Shown here: piece after piece, positions 1-7,092 of the stretch
Numbering within the stretch: the first letter of the stretch is position 1
How the letters are laid out: each line of letters opens with the position of its first letter
Assembly (NCBI GenBank): GCA_013331415.1
Contig: DUGL01000094.1
Coordinates: 16,861 to 35,768, forward strand
Reading direction: 5' to 3'
DNA: 18,908 bases
Origin: Methanoregulaceae archaeon
GTDB lineage: Archaea; Halobacteriota; Methanomicrobia; Methanomicrobiales; Methanospirillaceae
The notes under the pieces: model-generated
The model's database searches: none
What the model was told of the DNA's origin: nothing
The model's input: only the letters and a program-made list of their open reading frames with translations
Translations under genes and position numbers: made by a program

Positions 1-1696
1 TATAGATCTGGCTCATGGACAGGACAGAGCCGAGGTCAGCGGTACCTGCCAGGATCACGAGCGTCTCGAGCGCCATCTCCTTCCGGAGAATCCCGAAGAT
101 CAGTGCCGTGGTCGCATATGCGGGGAGTCCGAGCACTGAAGCCGAGAATGACTCGATACTCTGTTCAAAGAGATCCATCACCCCGGCATACTGGAGCAGC
201 CCGAGGACAATGCTTGCCACTATCAGGAGAGGCATAGCGATCACAAGGAACTCCCGGATTCGCATCCAGGATTTTGCCATGACATTTCGTGCCTGTGGGA
301 CCCGCAGCGGGCTCATCTCGAGGATCATGCCGTACTGCTCTCCCGGTGTAAAACGTGAGAGGATGAGGCCGGTTATAAGGATGATGATGATGACGATGAG
401 GTATACACTGAGCGCGGCAGCGATGCCGATGAATGCCGCGACCATGCCTGCAATGATGACCGTCCGGGCCGAACAGGGGACCAGCGTTACGAGAAAGGAT
501 GCGATGGTCCGCTCCCGTTTCGTGCGAAGGAGCCGTATACTCATAATAGCCGGAACGTTGCAGCCGAAGCCAAGTACCAGGGGGATGATCCCCTGTCCAT
601 GCATCCCGAAGCGGTGCAGGGAGCGGTCGGCAAGGAATGCGGCTCGCGTGAGATACCCGGAATCCTCGAGTACAGAGATGAACAGGTAGAAGGTGAAAAT
701 GAATGGGAACGCTATCCCGAGACCGGCCTGGATGGCAAGGATGATTGCAAGACCCAGCTGTTCGGCAAGCGGCGGGAATCCCGCTTCAAGAAATGGTTCG
801 AGAATCAGGGTGTCAATCGCACCAACAATCCCTGACTCAAGCCAGGAGCCGATGAAGAAGACCAGGATGAGGACCGAGATGAGAATTCCTGCTAAGAGAG
901 GGATACCAGGAATCCTGCTGGTGAGGATACGGTCGATATCGGGTTCATGCTGTGGCTCCTGCCGGTGAACCACCTCAGATACAATATTTTCCGCACAGTG
1001 GTGACGGTTTCCGGCAATGATCTGGGCCGCAGTCATGTAGTGGATCCGCTCCAGTTCCGCAGAGAGTGCGATAACCGCATCCCTGACTTCAGGCTCAGCT
1101 CCCATCCCGGTAAGGGCATGGATAGCTTCTGCCCGTGTGAGGCCATGGACCTGGACGAGACTCCGTACCGCTGCCTCGATGTGGTGATCGTAGCGGACCT
1201 GCACGGCAGGGATCCGGGCTTTCGCGAGTGCGGCAGGGATGATCTGCCCGGTATTCCTGCCATGGACCGCGGTCGTCGGGATGATCTCGATGCCAAGAAG
1301 CGAGGAGAGCCGGTCCGTATCGATATGGATCCCGGCTTTCTCAGCCTCGTCCATCATGTTCAGGACCGCGAGCATCGGTTGCCGGTACTCGGTGAGCTGG
1401 AGCAGGAGGTACAGGTTCCGCTCAAGGTGTGACGCATCAAGGACAGCTACCAGTACATCTGCCCTTCGAGAGAGGATGAATGACCTGACGGTCTCTTCCT
1501 CTTCCGAGTCACCATCCAGGGAGTAGATACCCGGCAGGTCGATAACCTCAATTCTCTCCTGGCCACAGCAGGTATTGCCATGCTGGAGATCGATCGTTGT
1601 GCCGGGATAGTTGCTGACTTCCACGCCAAGACCGGTGAGTTGGTGGAAGATGAGTGATTTTCCAACGTTTGGGTTTCCGACCAGTCCGATCTTCAT
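1..1696 (-). CDS. feoB: Ferrous iron transport protein B (FeoB), 3' end outside window
   Basis: FeoB is an inner-membrane Fe(II) transporter with an N-terminal GTPase. About 565 residues are visible, reading from 1696 to the left edge; the C-terminus is cut off. The G domain has G1 GNPNVGKS (residues 7-14), the G2 region NYPGTT (29-34), G3 DLPG (53-56) and G4 NMMD (113-116), followed by a helical spacer. The membrane part starts near residue 250 and holds the FeoB-specific GFGCNVPAIM and PCSART segments plus several hydrophobic helices. The start ATG overlaps the stop of the upstream metalloregulator (ATGA), and no separate ribosome binding site is seen, so translation is probably coupled. 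No stand-alone feoA is visible; the regulator carries a FeoA-like domain. The reading frame is intact throughout. Identification is firm. Confidence 0.96.
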   Translation of the reverse strand, partial: MKIGLVGNPNVGKSLIFHQLTGLGVEVSNYPGTTIDLQHGNTCCGQERIEVIDLPGIYSLDGDSEEEETVRSFILSRRADVLVAVLDASHLERNLYLLLQLTEYRQPMLAVLNMMDEAEKAGIHIDTDRLSSLLGIEIIPTTAVHGRNTGQIIPAALAKARIPAVQVRYDHHIEAAVRSLVQVHGLTRAEAIHALTGMGAEPEVRDAVIALSAELERIHYMTAAQIIAGNRHHCAENIVSEVVHRQEPQHEPDIDRILTSRIPGIPLLAGILISVLILVFFIGSWLESGIVGAIDTLILEPFLEAGFPPLAEQLGLAIILAIQAGLGIAFPFIFTFYLFISVLEDSGYLTRAAFLADRSLHRFGMHGQGIIPLVLGFGCNVPAIMSIRLLRTKRERTIASFLVTLVPCSARTVIIAGMVAAFIGIAAALSVYLIVIIIILITGLILSRFTPGEQYGMILEMSPLRVPQARNVMAKSWMRIREFLVIAMPLLIVASIVLGLLQYAGVMDLFEQSIESFSASVLGLPAYATTALIFGILRKEMALETLVILAGTADLGSVLSMSQIY

Positions 1697-2373
1697 AGGC
1701 GTTTCTGAACGAGAATGGATGCCGCTATTTCGCGGCTGAGCGCAATATCGCATCCTTTCACCCGGATCACAACCCCGTTTTCCGGGATATGGCGTATAAG
1801 CCGGATCTCCTCGCCAGGAACAATACCAAGATCACCGAGTCGTGATGAGGGTATACCACACTTCACGGCCGACACGGTGAGCGTATCCCCTTCTGTTGAT
1901 TCCAGCAGGGATCGACCATGCCACCGCCTTCCCCGTCGCATGCCCCGCGGACCGGTGCAGCCAGGGAATTTGAGATACCGGCCCAGGCGGTCGATAGCCT
2001 CATCGGAGACTTCATGCTCGAGCGTGCATGCCTCAACAGATGCCGTCTCCGGTTCCATCCCGAGCATCTCGGAGAAAAAACATTCAAGGATTCGATGTTT
2101 CCGGGAGATCTTCCCCCCGGTCTCTCTCCCTTTTGCTGTAAGCGCCAGCGTCCCGTCCGGGTGTATAACGATATTGCCGTCTTTTTCGAGCTGGTGAAGA
2201 GCAGGCATGAGTGCCTCTTCTTTCTCAGTGAGGAGAGCGGCGAGATCCTCCAGTACTGGTGCAGGTGACCCTGCTGCAGCGGCAGTATACAGGGCTTCCA
2301 GAATATCTTCCCGGAATGAGGAATCCATGCTATACTGGGTTAGTCCATGAATACACTTATGAATTTGGTTCAT
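1693..2373 (-). CDS. DtxR/IdeR-type iron-dependent repressor with C-terminal FeoA domain
   Basis: Metal-sensing transcriptional repressor. A winged-helix domain (about residues 20-85) is followed by the dimerisation/metal-binding domain. That domain has RKHR (His93) and EACTLEH (Cys116, Glu119, His120), matching the Cys-x2-Glu-His site of iron-type DtxR/IdeR; MntR-type manganese sensors have Glu at the Cys position. Residues 162-224 form an SH3-like FeoA domain. The stop overlaps the feoB start, so it most likely controls its own feo operon. The canonical PHG loop after the metal site is altered (GPRG). The start is uncertain: ATG at 2373 has AGGTG only 1-2 nt upstream, while ATG at 2328 (residue 16) gives an N-terminus of normal DtxR length and leaves the repeats at 2345-2379 in the promoter. 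Function is firm; the start is about even odds. Confidence 0.9.
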   Translation of the reverse strand: MNQIHKCIHGLTQYSMDSSFREDILEALYTAAAAGSPAPVLEDLAALLTEKEEALMPALHQLEKDGNIVIHPDGTLALTAKGRETGGKISRKHRILECFFSEMLGMEPETASVEACTLEHEVSDEAIDRLGRYLKFPGCTGPRGMRRGRRWHGRSLLESTEGDTLTVSAVKCGIPSSRLGDLGIVPGEEIRLIRHIPENGVVIRVKGCDIALSREIAASILVQKRL

Positions 2374-2379
2374 ACACCT
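2345..2379 (-). promoter_or_regulatory. Candidate autoregulatory operator of the feo operon
   Basis: Just upstream of the alternative regulator start (2328) is the perfect inverted repeat TATGAA-N5-TTCATA (2358-2374). On the minus strand two GTGTAT-containing direct repeats lie 21 bp apart, about two helical turns (one near 2379, the other near 2358). Direct or inverted repeats over the promoter are usual for DtxR-family operators. If translation starts at 2373 the repeats lie partly in coding sequence. The repeat structure is seen; the function is inferred. Confidence 0.35.
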
Positions 2380-2608
2380 GAAAATCCAACCTTGGACCCT
2401 TTCATGAGGCTATATCATGGTTCCTTCACGTTTCTGCCCTGATATGCGATTCCAAGCCCTTTCGGTTTGCGGAATGGAACCTGAGTTCTTTCAAAAAAAA
2501 TCTCATGATTCGCTTCGAGACAGAAGCATACACGATGAAAATGCCAGAGCCATGTTCATGGGAACCGCTGATGAACTCTGATTACGGCGTAACGGACATA
2601 CAATATCG

Positions 2609-2669
2609 AAATCGTGAGACGATTTTGGCATGAAAACAACGTTCTTGGTTTTCATCAGGGGTTCCTGAT
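2609..2669. repeat. Three consecutive perfect inverted repeats
   Basis: Within 61 bp lie AAATCGT-GAG-ACGATTT (7-bp stem, 3-nt loop), ATGAAAAC-N10-GTTTTCAT (8-bp stem) and ATCAGG-GGTT-CCTGAT (6-bp stem, 4-nt loop). The second and third overlap by two bases, so they could be alternative or mutually exclusive folds. No long T-run follows on either strand, so this is not an ordinary intrinsic terminator. Confidence 0.6.
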
Positions 2670-2838
2670 ACCGAACGGCCTCATCTGCGTTTCATTCGAA
2701 CCGGGGGGGAGTTCCTGAAACCCTCGCAGGCTGCCCCGATGGAGCGGGGAAGGTCATCATGATACGGATATGGCAGGAGATCTCCCCCCACCGCCGTGGA
2801 AATGAATACGACCAGCCCGGGGAGGGGAAGTCCAGGAA

Positions 2839-2861
2839 CCTGATAAGAAATACATATCAGG
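2839..2861 (+). promoter_or_regulatory. Inverted repeat over the probable polX promoter
   Basis: CCTGATA-N9-TATCAGG brackets the AAATACATAT stretch (about 2848-2857), the most TATA-like sequence upstream of the polX start at 2912. A start site about 25 nt downstream would leave a leader of roughly 30-35 nt containing AGGAG (2894-2898). The arms repeat the CCTGAT/ATCAGG arms of the hairpin at 2654-2669. Operator function is inferred. Confidence 0.3.
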
Positions 2862-2911
2862 GAACCGGTCAACAGAATTGAGAGGAATCGGGCAGGAGCG
2901 GTTCAGTTCAG

Positions 2912-4600
2912 ATGGAAGTCACCAACCAGCAGGTCGCGGCACAGCTGAACCTCATGGGGCAGCTCCTTGAGATCAAAGGAGATAACACCTTCAAAATTCG
3001 TGCTTTTTATCGTGCTTCCGATACTATCGCTCGTCTTGCAACACCGGTCGCGGGCATGGATCCTGAAGGACTCGATGCTATCCCCGGCATCGGAAAGAAC
3101 ATTGCGGGGAAGATACAGGAGATTGTCCGGAAGGGGACCTTTGACGAGCTTGAAGAGGTCAGGGGAGGACTCCCCGGTTCCCTGATTGAACTCCTCGACC
3201 TCGAAGGAGTAGGTCCAAAGACTGTCGCAGCGCTCTGGAAACACCTGAATATCCGGAGTATCGGGGATCTGGAACAGGCGGCACGGGGACACCGCATCCG
3301 GGCACTCAGGGGATTTGGTGCAAAGAAAGAGGAGGCATTCCTCCGATCCATCGCGGTATACCGGGCCCGTTCCGGACGGATGACCCTGCTTGAAGCTGAT
3401 GCCGTGGCAGCACGGGTACAATCGGTGCTTACCCCGGGAACCTTCATGTTTGCCGGGAGTTACCGGAGAGGAAAGAGCAGCGTGGGAGATATCGACGTGG
3501 TCTCAAAGGAGCCCCCCGACCATCTCAACCGTGCACTGAAGACCGTCGCGACAGAGGTGATCGATGCCGGTGACCGGAAGACATCCCTGCGTGTCCTCGG
3601 AAAGCGGGTGGATGTGCGCTTCTCGCACCCTGCCCAGTTCGGCTCGATGCTCCTCTACCTGACCGGCTCAAAAGCGTTCAATATCCGGTTGCGGGAGCGT
3701 GCCATTGCACGGGGCTGGAAATTGAACGAGTACGGGATCGAGGATCGGCTCACTTCAGTTCTCAGGGAATTTTCCACGGAAGAGGAGATCTTTTCCTTCC
3801 TTGGCCTCGAATATATCGTCCCGGAGCTCAGGGAGGATTGGGGGGAGATCGAGCGGGCAGAGACGCATAACCTCCCGGATCTGGTCACAGCCGGCGATAT
3901 CAGCGGGGATCTCCATGTACACAGCAGCTGGAGCGATGGCAGGCTCTCGATTGCGGAGCTTGCACAGGCCGGGGAGGATCTCGGGTATGCATACCTCGTC
4001 TGCTCTGACCATTCGGCGACACTCGGTATCACCCACGGGCTTGACGAGGAGCGCCTGAAACAGCAGGCGCATGAGATAGAGCAGGTGAACCGAACCTCTT
4101 CATGCCGAATCATCCACGGGATCGAAGTCGATATCCTCGCTGATGGAACGCTTGGCCTGCCCTCGCGTGCCCTCGCCGACCTGGATTTTGTCATCGCCTC
4201 GGTCCATTCCGGGTTTGGCCAAGACCGGGATGTGATGACCCGGCGTGTCCTTGCAGCCGTAGACCATGAGCAGGTGAACTGCATCGGGCACCCTACCGGA
4301 CGGATCATCGGGCAGCGCGAGCCTTCTGCACTCGATATCCCGCGGGTAATCGATCGGGCGAACGAGACAGGCACGGCTCTGGAGTGCAATGCCTCCCCGT
4401 ACCGCCTCGATCTTGATGACCTGTTCATCCGTAAAGCGGTTGAGAAGGGAGTGCGGATCGCTATCGGTACCGATAGCCATGACCGTTCTGAGTTCACGCA
4501 CATGCGGTACGGCATCACAACCTGCCGGCGTGGATGGACTGGCCCGGGCGATATCCTCAACACCCTCGATGCCGATGCTCTCCTGGAGTGGGCAGCATGA
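2912..4600 (+). CDS. polX: Family X DNA polymerase / PHP-domain protein (PolX)
   Basis: Bacterial/archaeal PolX enzymes are gap-filling DNA repair polymerases with a PHP phosphoesterase (3'-5' exonuclease/AP-processing) domain. The 562-residue length is typical. Helix-hairpin-helix motifs lie at about residues 55-62 (IPGIGKNIAGK) and 98-105 (EGVGPKT). The nucleotidyltransferase motif GSYRRG (182-187) is followed by GDIDVV, so the catalytic Asp residues appear to be D193, D195 and D234 (KRVDVRF). The PHP domain has HVH (335-337), SDH (365-367), E405 in HGIEVD, H432, H460 and GTDSH (D521, H523), so both active sites look intact. AGGAG lies 13 nt before the ATG, a rather long spacing. The stop overlaps the next gene by ATGA. 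The role in this organism is inferred from the family. Confidence 0.95.
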   Translation: MEVTNQQVAAQLNLMGQLLEIKGDNTFKIRAFYRASDTIARLATPVAGMDPEGLDAIPGIGKNIAGKIQEIVRKGTFDELEEVRGGLPGSLIELLDLEGVGPKTVAALWKHLNIRSIGDLEQAARGHRIRALRGFGAKKEEAFLRSIAVYRARSGRMTLLEADAVAARVQSVLTPGTFMFAGSYRRGKSSVGDIDVVSKEPPDHLNRALKTVATEVIDAGDRKTSLRVLGKRVDVRFSHPAQFGSMLLYLTGSKAFNIRLRERAIARGWKLNEYGIEDRLTSVLREFSTEEEIFSFLGLEYIVPELREDWGEIERAETHNLPDLVTAGDISGDLHVHSSWSDGRLSIAELAQAGEDLGYAYLVCSDHSATLGITHGLDEERLKQQAHEIEQVNRTSSCRIIHGIEVDILADGTLGLPSRALADLDFVIASVHSGFGQDRDVMTRRVLAAVDHEQVNCIGHPTGRIIGQREPSALDIPRVIDRANETGTALECNASPYRLDLDDLFIRKAVEKGVRIAIGTDSHDRSEFTHMRYGITTCRRGWTGPGDILNTLDADALLEWAA

Positions 4601-5247
4601 TCCACTGGCTCTATGAACGGGCCCTGATGCAGGGTATTACGCTCCTGCCTTCTCACATCTGCTTCATGATCACGGAGCGTGATATGCAGGCAACACCAGG
4701 GAAACTTGCCCAGGTGATCATGTGGTGTCGCGCCGTTAATCTCCAGTTCGCCCGATCCAAAGGGGAGACGACAGGCGATCGGGAAAGCGGCAGGTGTGCG
4801 ATCAAAAGTGTCATGATCCATATCAGCACCCCGGACCCGGCCCGGATGCTCCCCTGCCTCCCTGCTATACGGGAGGTCGCACGCCAGTCCCGTCTCTCCC
4901 TCCACATCGGGGAACTGACCGAAGTCCGGGGGAAAGGTATAGAGGTCTGTGTGGCAATCGGAAAGAGCGGGAGAGATGAGATCGCTTCCTGCATCAGGAA
5001 GATGGCTCATGACAAAATACCACCTGCCGAGGTCACTGAGCAGACCTTCGAGCAGTACCTGACCTTCCCCTATACTCCCGACCTGGTGATAAAAACCGGC
5101 GGGTACCATCTCACCGATTTTCTCATCTGGCAGGCAGTCTATTCCGAGCTCTTCTTCTCTGATGTAAATTGGGAATGGTTCCGGAAGACCGATTTTCTGC
5201 GGGCATTGCGAGATTACCAGGCCCGGGTCAGGCGGTTTGGAAAATAA
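4597..5247 (+). CDS. Non-catalytic cis-prenyltransferase-like subunit (NgBR/Nus1-like)
   Basis: A 216-residue homologue of undecaprenyl diphosphate synthase. It aligns with the catalytic enzyme encoded next door: LPSHICFMITERDM (17-30) stands where the active enzyme has IPGHIAIIQDGNRR, so the catalytic Asp is Thr26 and the DGN motif is lost. The C-terminal dimer/substrate region is well kept (DLVIKTGG, DFLIWQAVYSELFF) and the protein ends RRFGK, an RxG motif at 213-215. Such a subunit, inactive alone but supplying RxG, matches the Nus1/NgBR half of heteromeric cis-prenyltransferases, a type I recall being reported in Methanosarcina. The start is the ATG overlapping the polX stop (ATGA), with GGAG 9-10 nt upstream; an earlier in-frame ATG at 4534 lies inside polX and is unlikely. 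The family is firm; the partner role is inferred. Confidence 0.82.
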   Translation: MIHWLYERALMQGITLLPSHICFMITERDMQATPGKLAQVIMWCRAVNLQFARSKGETTGDRESGRCAIKSVMIHISTPDPARMLPCLPAIREVARQSRLSLHIGELTEVRGKGIEVCVAIGKSGRDEIASCIRKMAHDKIPPAEVTEQTFEQYLTFPYTPDLVIKTGGYHLTDFLIWQAVYSELFFSDVNWEWFRKTDFLRALRDYQARVRRFGK

Positions 5248-5253
5248 GGCACT

Positions 5254-6021
5254 TCAGGTGACGGCCGCTGCATCGACTCGCTGGGAATAGACTCGCAGGG
5301 CACGGAAAAAATCAATTTTTCGGAACAATGGCCAGTAGGGTGCACAGAAGTAGACAGCAGATTCATGTCCGTTTGCCAGCCAGGGGAGAAAATTGGATGT
5401 CCGGTACTCATTTCCAGTCCGTATAACCAGATCGACAGGGGGGAGATTATGGTCTGCGCAGAGGTGTGTTTCAACCAGCGCGGGTGAAATCTGGTCAGGA
5501 TCATACGTACCGCACCTGACCTGCTCGAGAAGCTCCCGCGCAGCACGGACGATCTCGTTTCTCCCTCCATAGGCGATTGCGACATGCAGGAAATAGGAGT
5601 CATACTCCTTTGTGGCCTCCTCCGCCGCTGCAATCGCCTCCCTGAGGTCATCAGGGAGCAGGTTCCGGTCTCCGACCATCTGCACCCGGATGTGGTGCCG
5701 GTGGACCCGCTCATCGGTGATAACCCGGGAAAAGCGGTCTTTGAAGAGGGAAAAGAGTGCCTGTACTTCTTCCGCATCCCGGGAAAGGTTCTCGGTGGAA
5801 AATGAGTACAGGGTCACGTGGCGGATACCAAGTTCCCGGGTCCACTCGAGCATGTCTTCTGTCCGCTCAGCCCCGGCACGGTGCCCTTCCTGCCTGATCA
5901 TCCCCCGGGAACTGGCGAACCTGCGGTTCCCGTCCTGGATAATGGCGATGTGGCCGGGGATATGCCGTATCTGTGCCCGGAGTGACCGTTCATAGACCTG
6001 TTCAAAGAGTTCCCGGATCAT
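5254..6021 (-). CDS. uppS: Cis-prenyltransferase, catalytic subunit (UppS/DHDDS-type)
   Basis: Condenses isopentenyl diphosphate onto an allylic primer in cis to make the long polyprenyl diphosphate that becomes the archaeal glycan carrier lipid. Of 255 residues, HIAIIQDGNRRFA (24-36) holds catalytic Asp30, followed by YSFSTEN, the RNEI region and DLVIRTGNEYRTSNFLPW. These are the conserved regions of an active enzyme. The C-terminus ends in RVYSQRVDAAAVT and lacks the RxG found in homodimeric bacterial enzymes; the convergent neighbour, whose stop is 6 bp away, has it. The start at 6021 has a strong GGAGGTGA ribosome binding site 10 nt upstream and overlaps the radical SAM stop by TGATG. The longer frame to 6123 runs into that gene and is unlikely. 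Confidence 0.93.
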   Translation of the reverse strand: MIRELFEQVYERSLRAQIRHIPGHIAIIQDGNRRFASSRGMIRQEGHRAGAERTEDMLEWTRELGIRHVTLYSFSTENLSRDAEEVQALFSLFKDRFSRVITDERVHRHHIRVQMVGDRNLLPDDLREAIAAAEEATKEYDSYFLHVAIAYGGRNEIVRAARELLEQVRCGTYDPDQISPALVETHLCADHNLPPVDLVIRTGNEYRTSNFLPWLANGHESAVYFCAPYWPLFRKIDFFRALRVYSQRVDAAAVT

Positions 6022-7004
6022 CAGAGGGCTGTCACCTCCACGATGATCCCGCGTTCCGGGTAGCGCTCTATAATCAATTTCTCTCCGGGTAATCTCTCCT
6101 TCTGCTCGAAGAGAATCCACCATGCAAGCTCGAGACCGCCCTCCCGGAACTCGAAGTGGTCCTCCGGGAGATCACGGATCATATCGGGCAGGGTCGTGAT
6201 CCCCTCCATCCTGCCATAAATGATGGTACCTTCATCGCTGATCTCGTCAAACGGCCGGGCTGTGTTCCCGGCTACCCGCACGAGGCGTTTCCGGAGTTGC
6301 ACAGAGTCCTTGAATGCCGAACTGCAGAAATGGACCTTTTCATGGCTGCAGATAGCGGTGCTCCATGCCCGGGCACCCTGGACCGCATTATGAACCGAAT
6401 CTTCCGGGACGAGTCCGCGATTGCGCATCTGGGGAGCGTTGGTCTCCCCCCATTCAAGCTCATTGATGTTGAGAAAATCCAGGGCAGGGAGAGCAGGGAT
6501 GAGCAGATCGAGTTCGGGCAGGGCAGGAACCTCCATGCCCACCTCAAAGCCCATCTGTCGTGCGGCCTGAGCTGACCGGATATATGGGCTCGCAGCGATG
6601 CCATCCCAGCATTCAGCCGGAGGGTGCATCCTGATCTCATCGACTATCCCTGCCAGTGACGAAAGTGCTGCCTTGTCTGGAGCGTGCCCGGTATACAGGT
6701 GGATATGGTGTGCGGATCCAAATTCCCCCTTCAGTTTCCCTGCAAATGCAACAACGCGCTCCAGCCTCTCGAGCGGTTCACCTCCGGTAATACCGGTTCC
6801 GAGAGCGCTCATCCTTATCGCGACCGCAACTGCCTCGTCCGGGGATGTGATGCGGTGTTCATTGGCATATACCTGGTCGGTTCCTTTCCGTTCACGGGAG
6901 AGGGGACAGTACCAGCAGGTACGCCTGCAGAGACCGGTAATGAACAGGACCATCGTGGCCCCCTCGTGACAGAGGGAACAGCCGGTTGCGGGGAGCCGTT
7001 TCAT
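6021..7004 (-). CDS. Radical SAM protein of unknown function (PFL-activase-related, COG2108-like)
   Basis: A 327-residue radical SAM enzyme. The CRRTCWYC motif gives the three Cys (26, 30, 33) that bind the [4Fe-4S] cluster used to cleave S-adenosylmethionine. The SAM-binding GGE motif is TGGEP (73-77). An extra Cys pair near the N-terminus (Cys9, Cys12 in GCSLC) precedes the radical SAM motif, a pattern I associate with the archaeal group related to pyruvate formate-lyase activases (COG2108); that family assignment is from memory. A further Cys lies in the HFCSS segment. The substrate is not known. The stop overlaps the uppS start (TGATG), so the two are co-translated and may share a pathway. 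No clear ribosome binding site precedes the ATG, which sits about 27 nt from a palindrome (7031-7049). Confidence 0.85.
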   Translation of the reverse strand: MKRLPATGCSLCHEGATMVLFITGLCRRTCWYCPLSRERKGTDQVYANEHRITSPDEAVAVAIRMSALGTGITGGEPLERLERVVAFAGKLKGEFGSAHHIHLYTGHAPDKAALSSLAGIVDEIRMHPPAECWDGIAASPYIRSAQAARQMGFEVGMEVPALPELDLLIPALPALDFLNINELEWGETNAPQMRNRGLVPEDSVHNAVQGARAWSTAICSHEKVHFCSSAFKDSVQLRKRLVRVAGNTARPFDEISDEGTIIYGRMEGITTLPDMIRDLPEDHFEFREGGLELAWWILFEQKERLPGEKLIIERYPERGIIVEVTAL

Positions 7005-7030
7005 TCTTCCCGGTATGTTGGTTTTTCACA

Positions 7031-7049
7031 TGAATGAACTTTTCATTCA
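7031..7049. repeat. Perfect 19-bp palindrome TGAATGAA-CTT-TTCATTCA
   Basis: Perfect 8-bp arms flank a 3-nt centre in the 88-bp gap between the protease stop (7093) and the radical SAM start (7004). It is placed where the TATA box/operator of the radical SAM-uppS operon would be, and could also form an RNA hairpin after the protease gene. There is no long T-run behind it, which favours a DNA-binding site over a terminator. Confidence 0.5.
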
Positions 7050-7092
7050 GGAAATCCGGATACCATTCCCGGGAGACTGATCCCCTCTTCTT

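Larger units (their letters stand above)
2374..2911. other. Intergenic region (538 bp) with clustered inverted repeats; no convincing gene
   Basis: This gap separates two divergent operons and is less GC-rich on its left side than its neighbours. It holds four perfect inverted repeats: AAATCGT-GAG-ACGATTT (2609-2625), ATGAAAAC-N10-GTTTTCAT (2630-2655), ATCAGG-GGTT-CCTGAT (2654-2669) and CCTGATA-N9-TATCAGG (2839-2861). The last overlaps the AT-rich stretch that is the best TATA candidate for polX. Short open frames (54 codons at 2417-2581 with GAGG 7 nt upstream; 40 codons near 2760-2882) show no recognisable motif and no clear coding bias. The region could hold a structured RNA or regulatory sites. 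Confidence 0.5.

Noticed and set aside
15..1526. Several plus-strand open frames in the first 1.5 kb
   Set aside because: They are shadows of feoB, which reads intact on the minus strand to the window edge.
2417..2581. A 54-codon plus-strand open frame with GAGG 7 nt upstream
   Set aside because: Codon use is unlike the neighbours (many A/T third positions) and the product shows no recognisable feature; too weak to call a gene.
2681..2872. A 63-codon minus-strand open frame in the intergenic region
   Set aside because: No ribosome binding site or motif identified, and it lies in a stretch with short repeats; probably chance.
3655..5109. A 484-codon open frame on the minus strand
   Set aside because: It runs antisense to polX and the prenyltransferase-like gene, both with clear motifs, and its translation is Arg/Ser-rich with no recognisable domain.
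6022..6123. Upstream extension of uppS into the radical SAM gene
   Set aside because: The ATG at 6021 has a near-perfect GGAGGTGA and a TGATG overlap; the extension is radical SAM coding sequence read out of frame.
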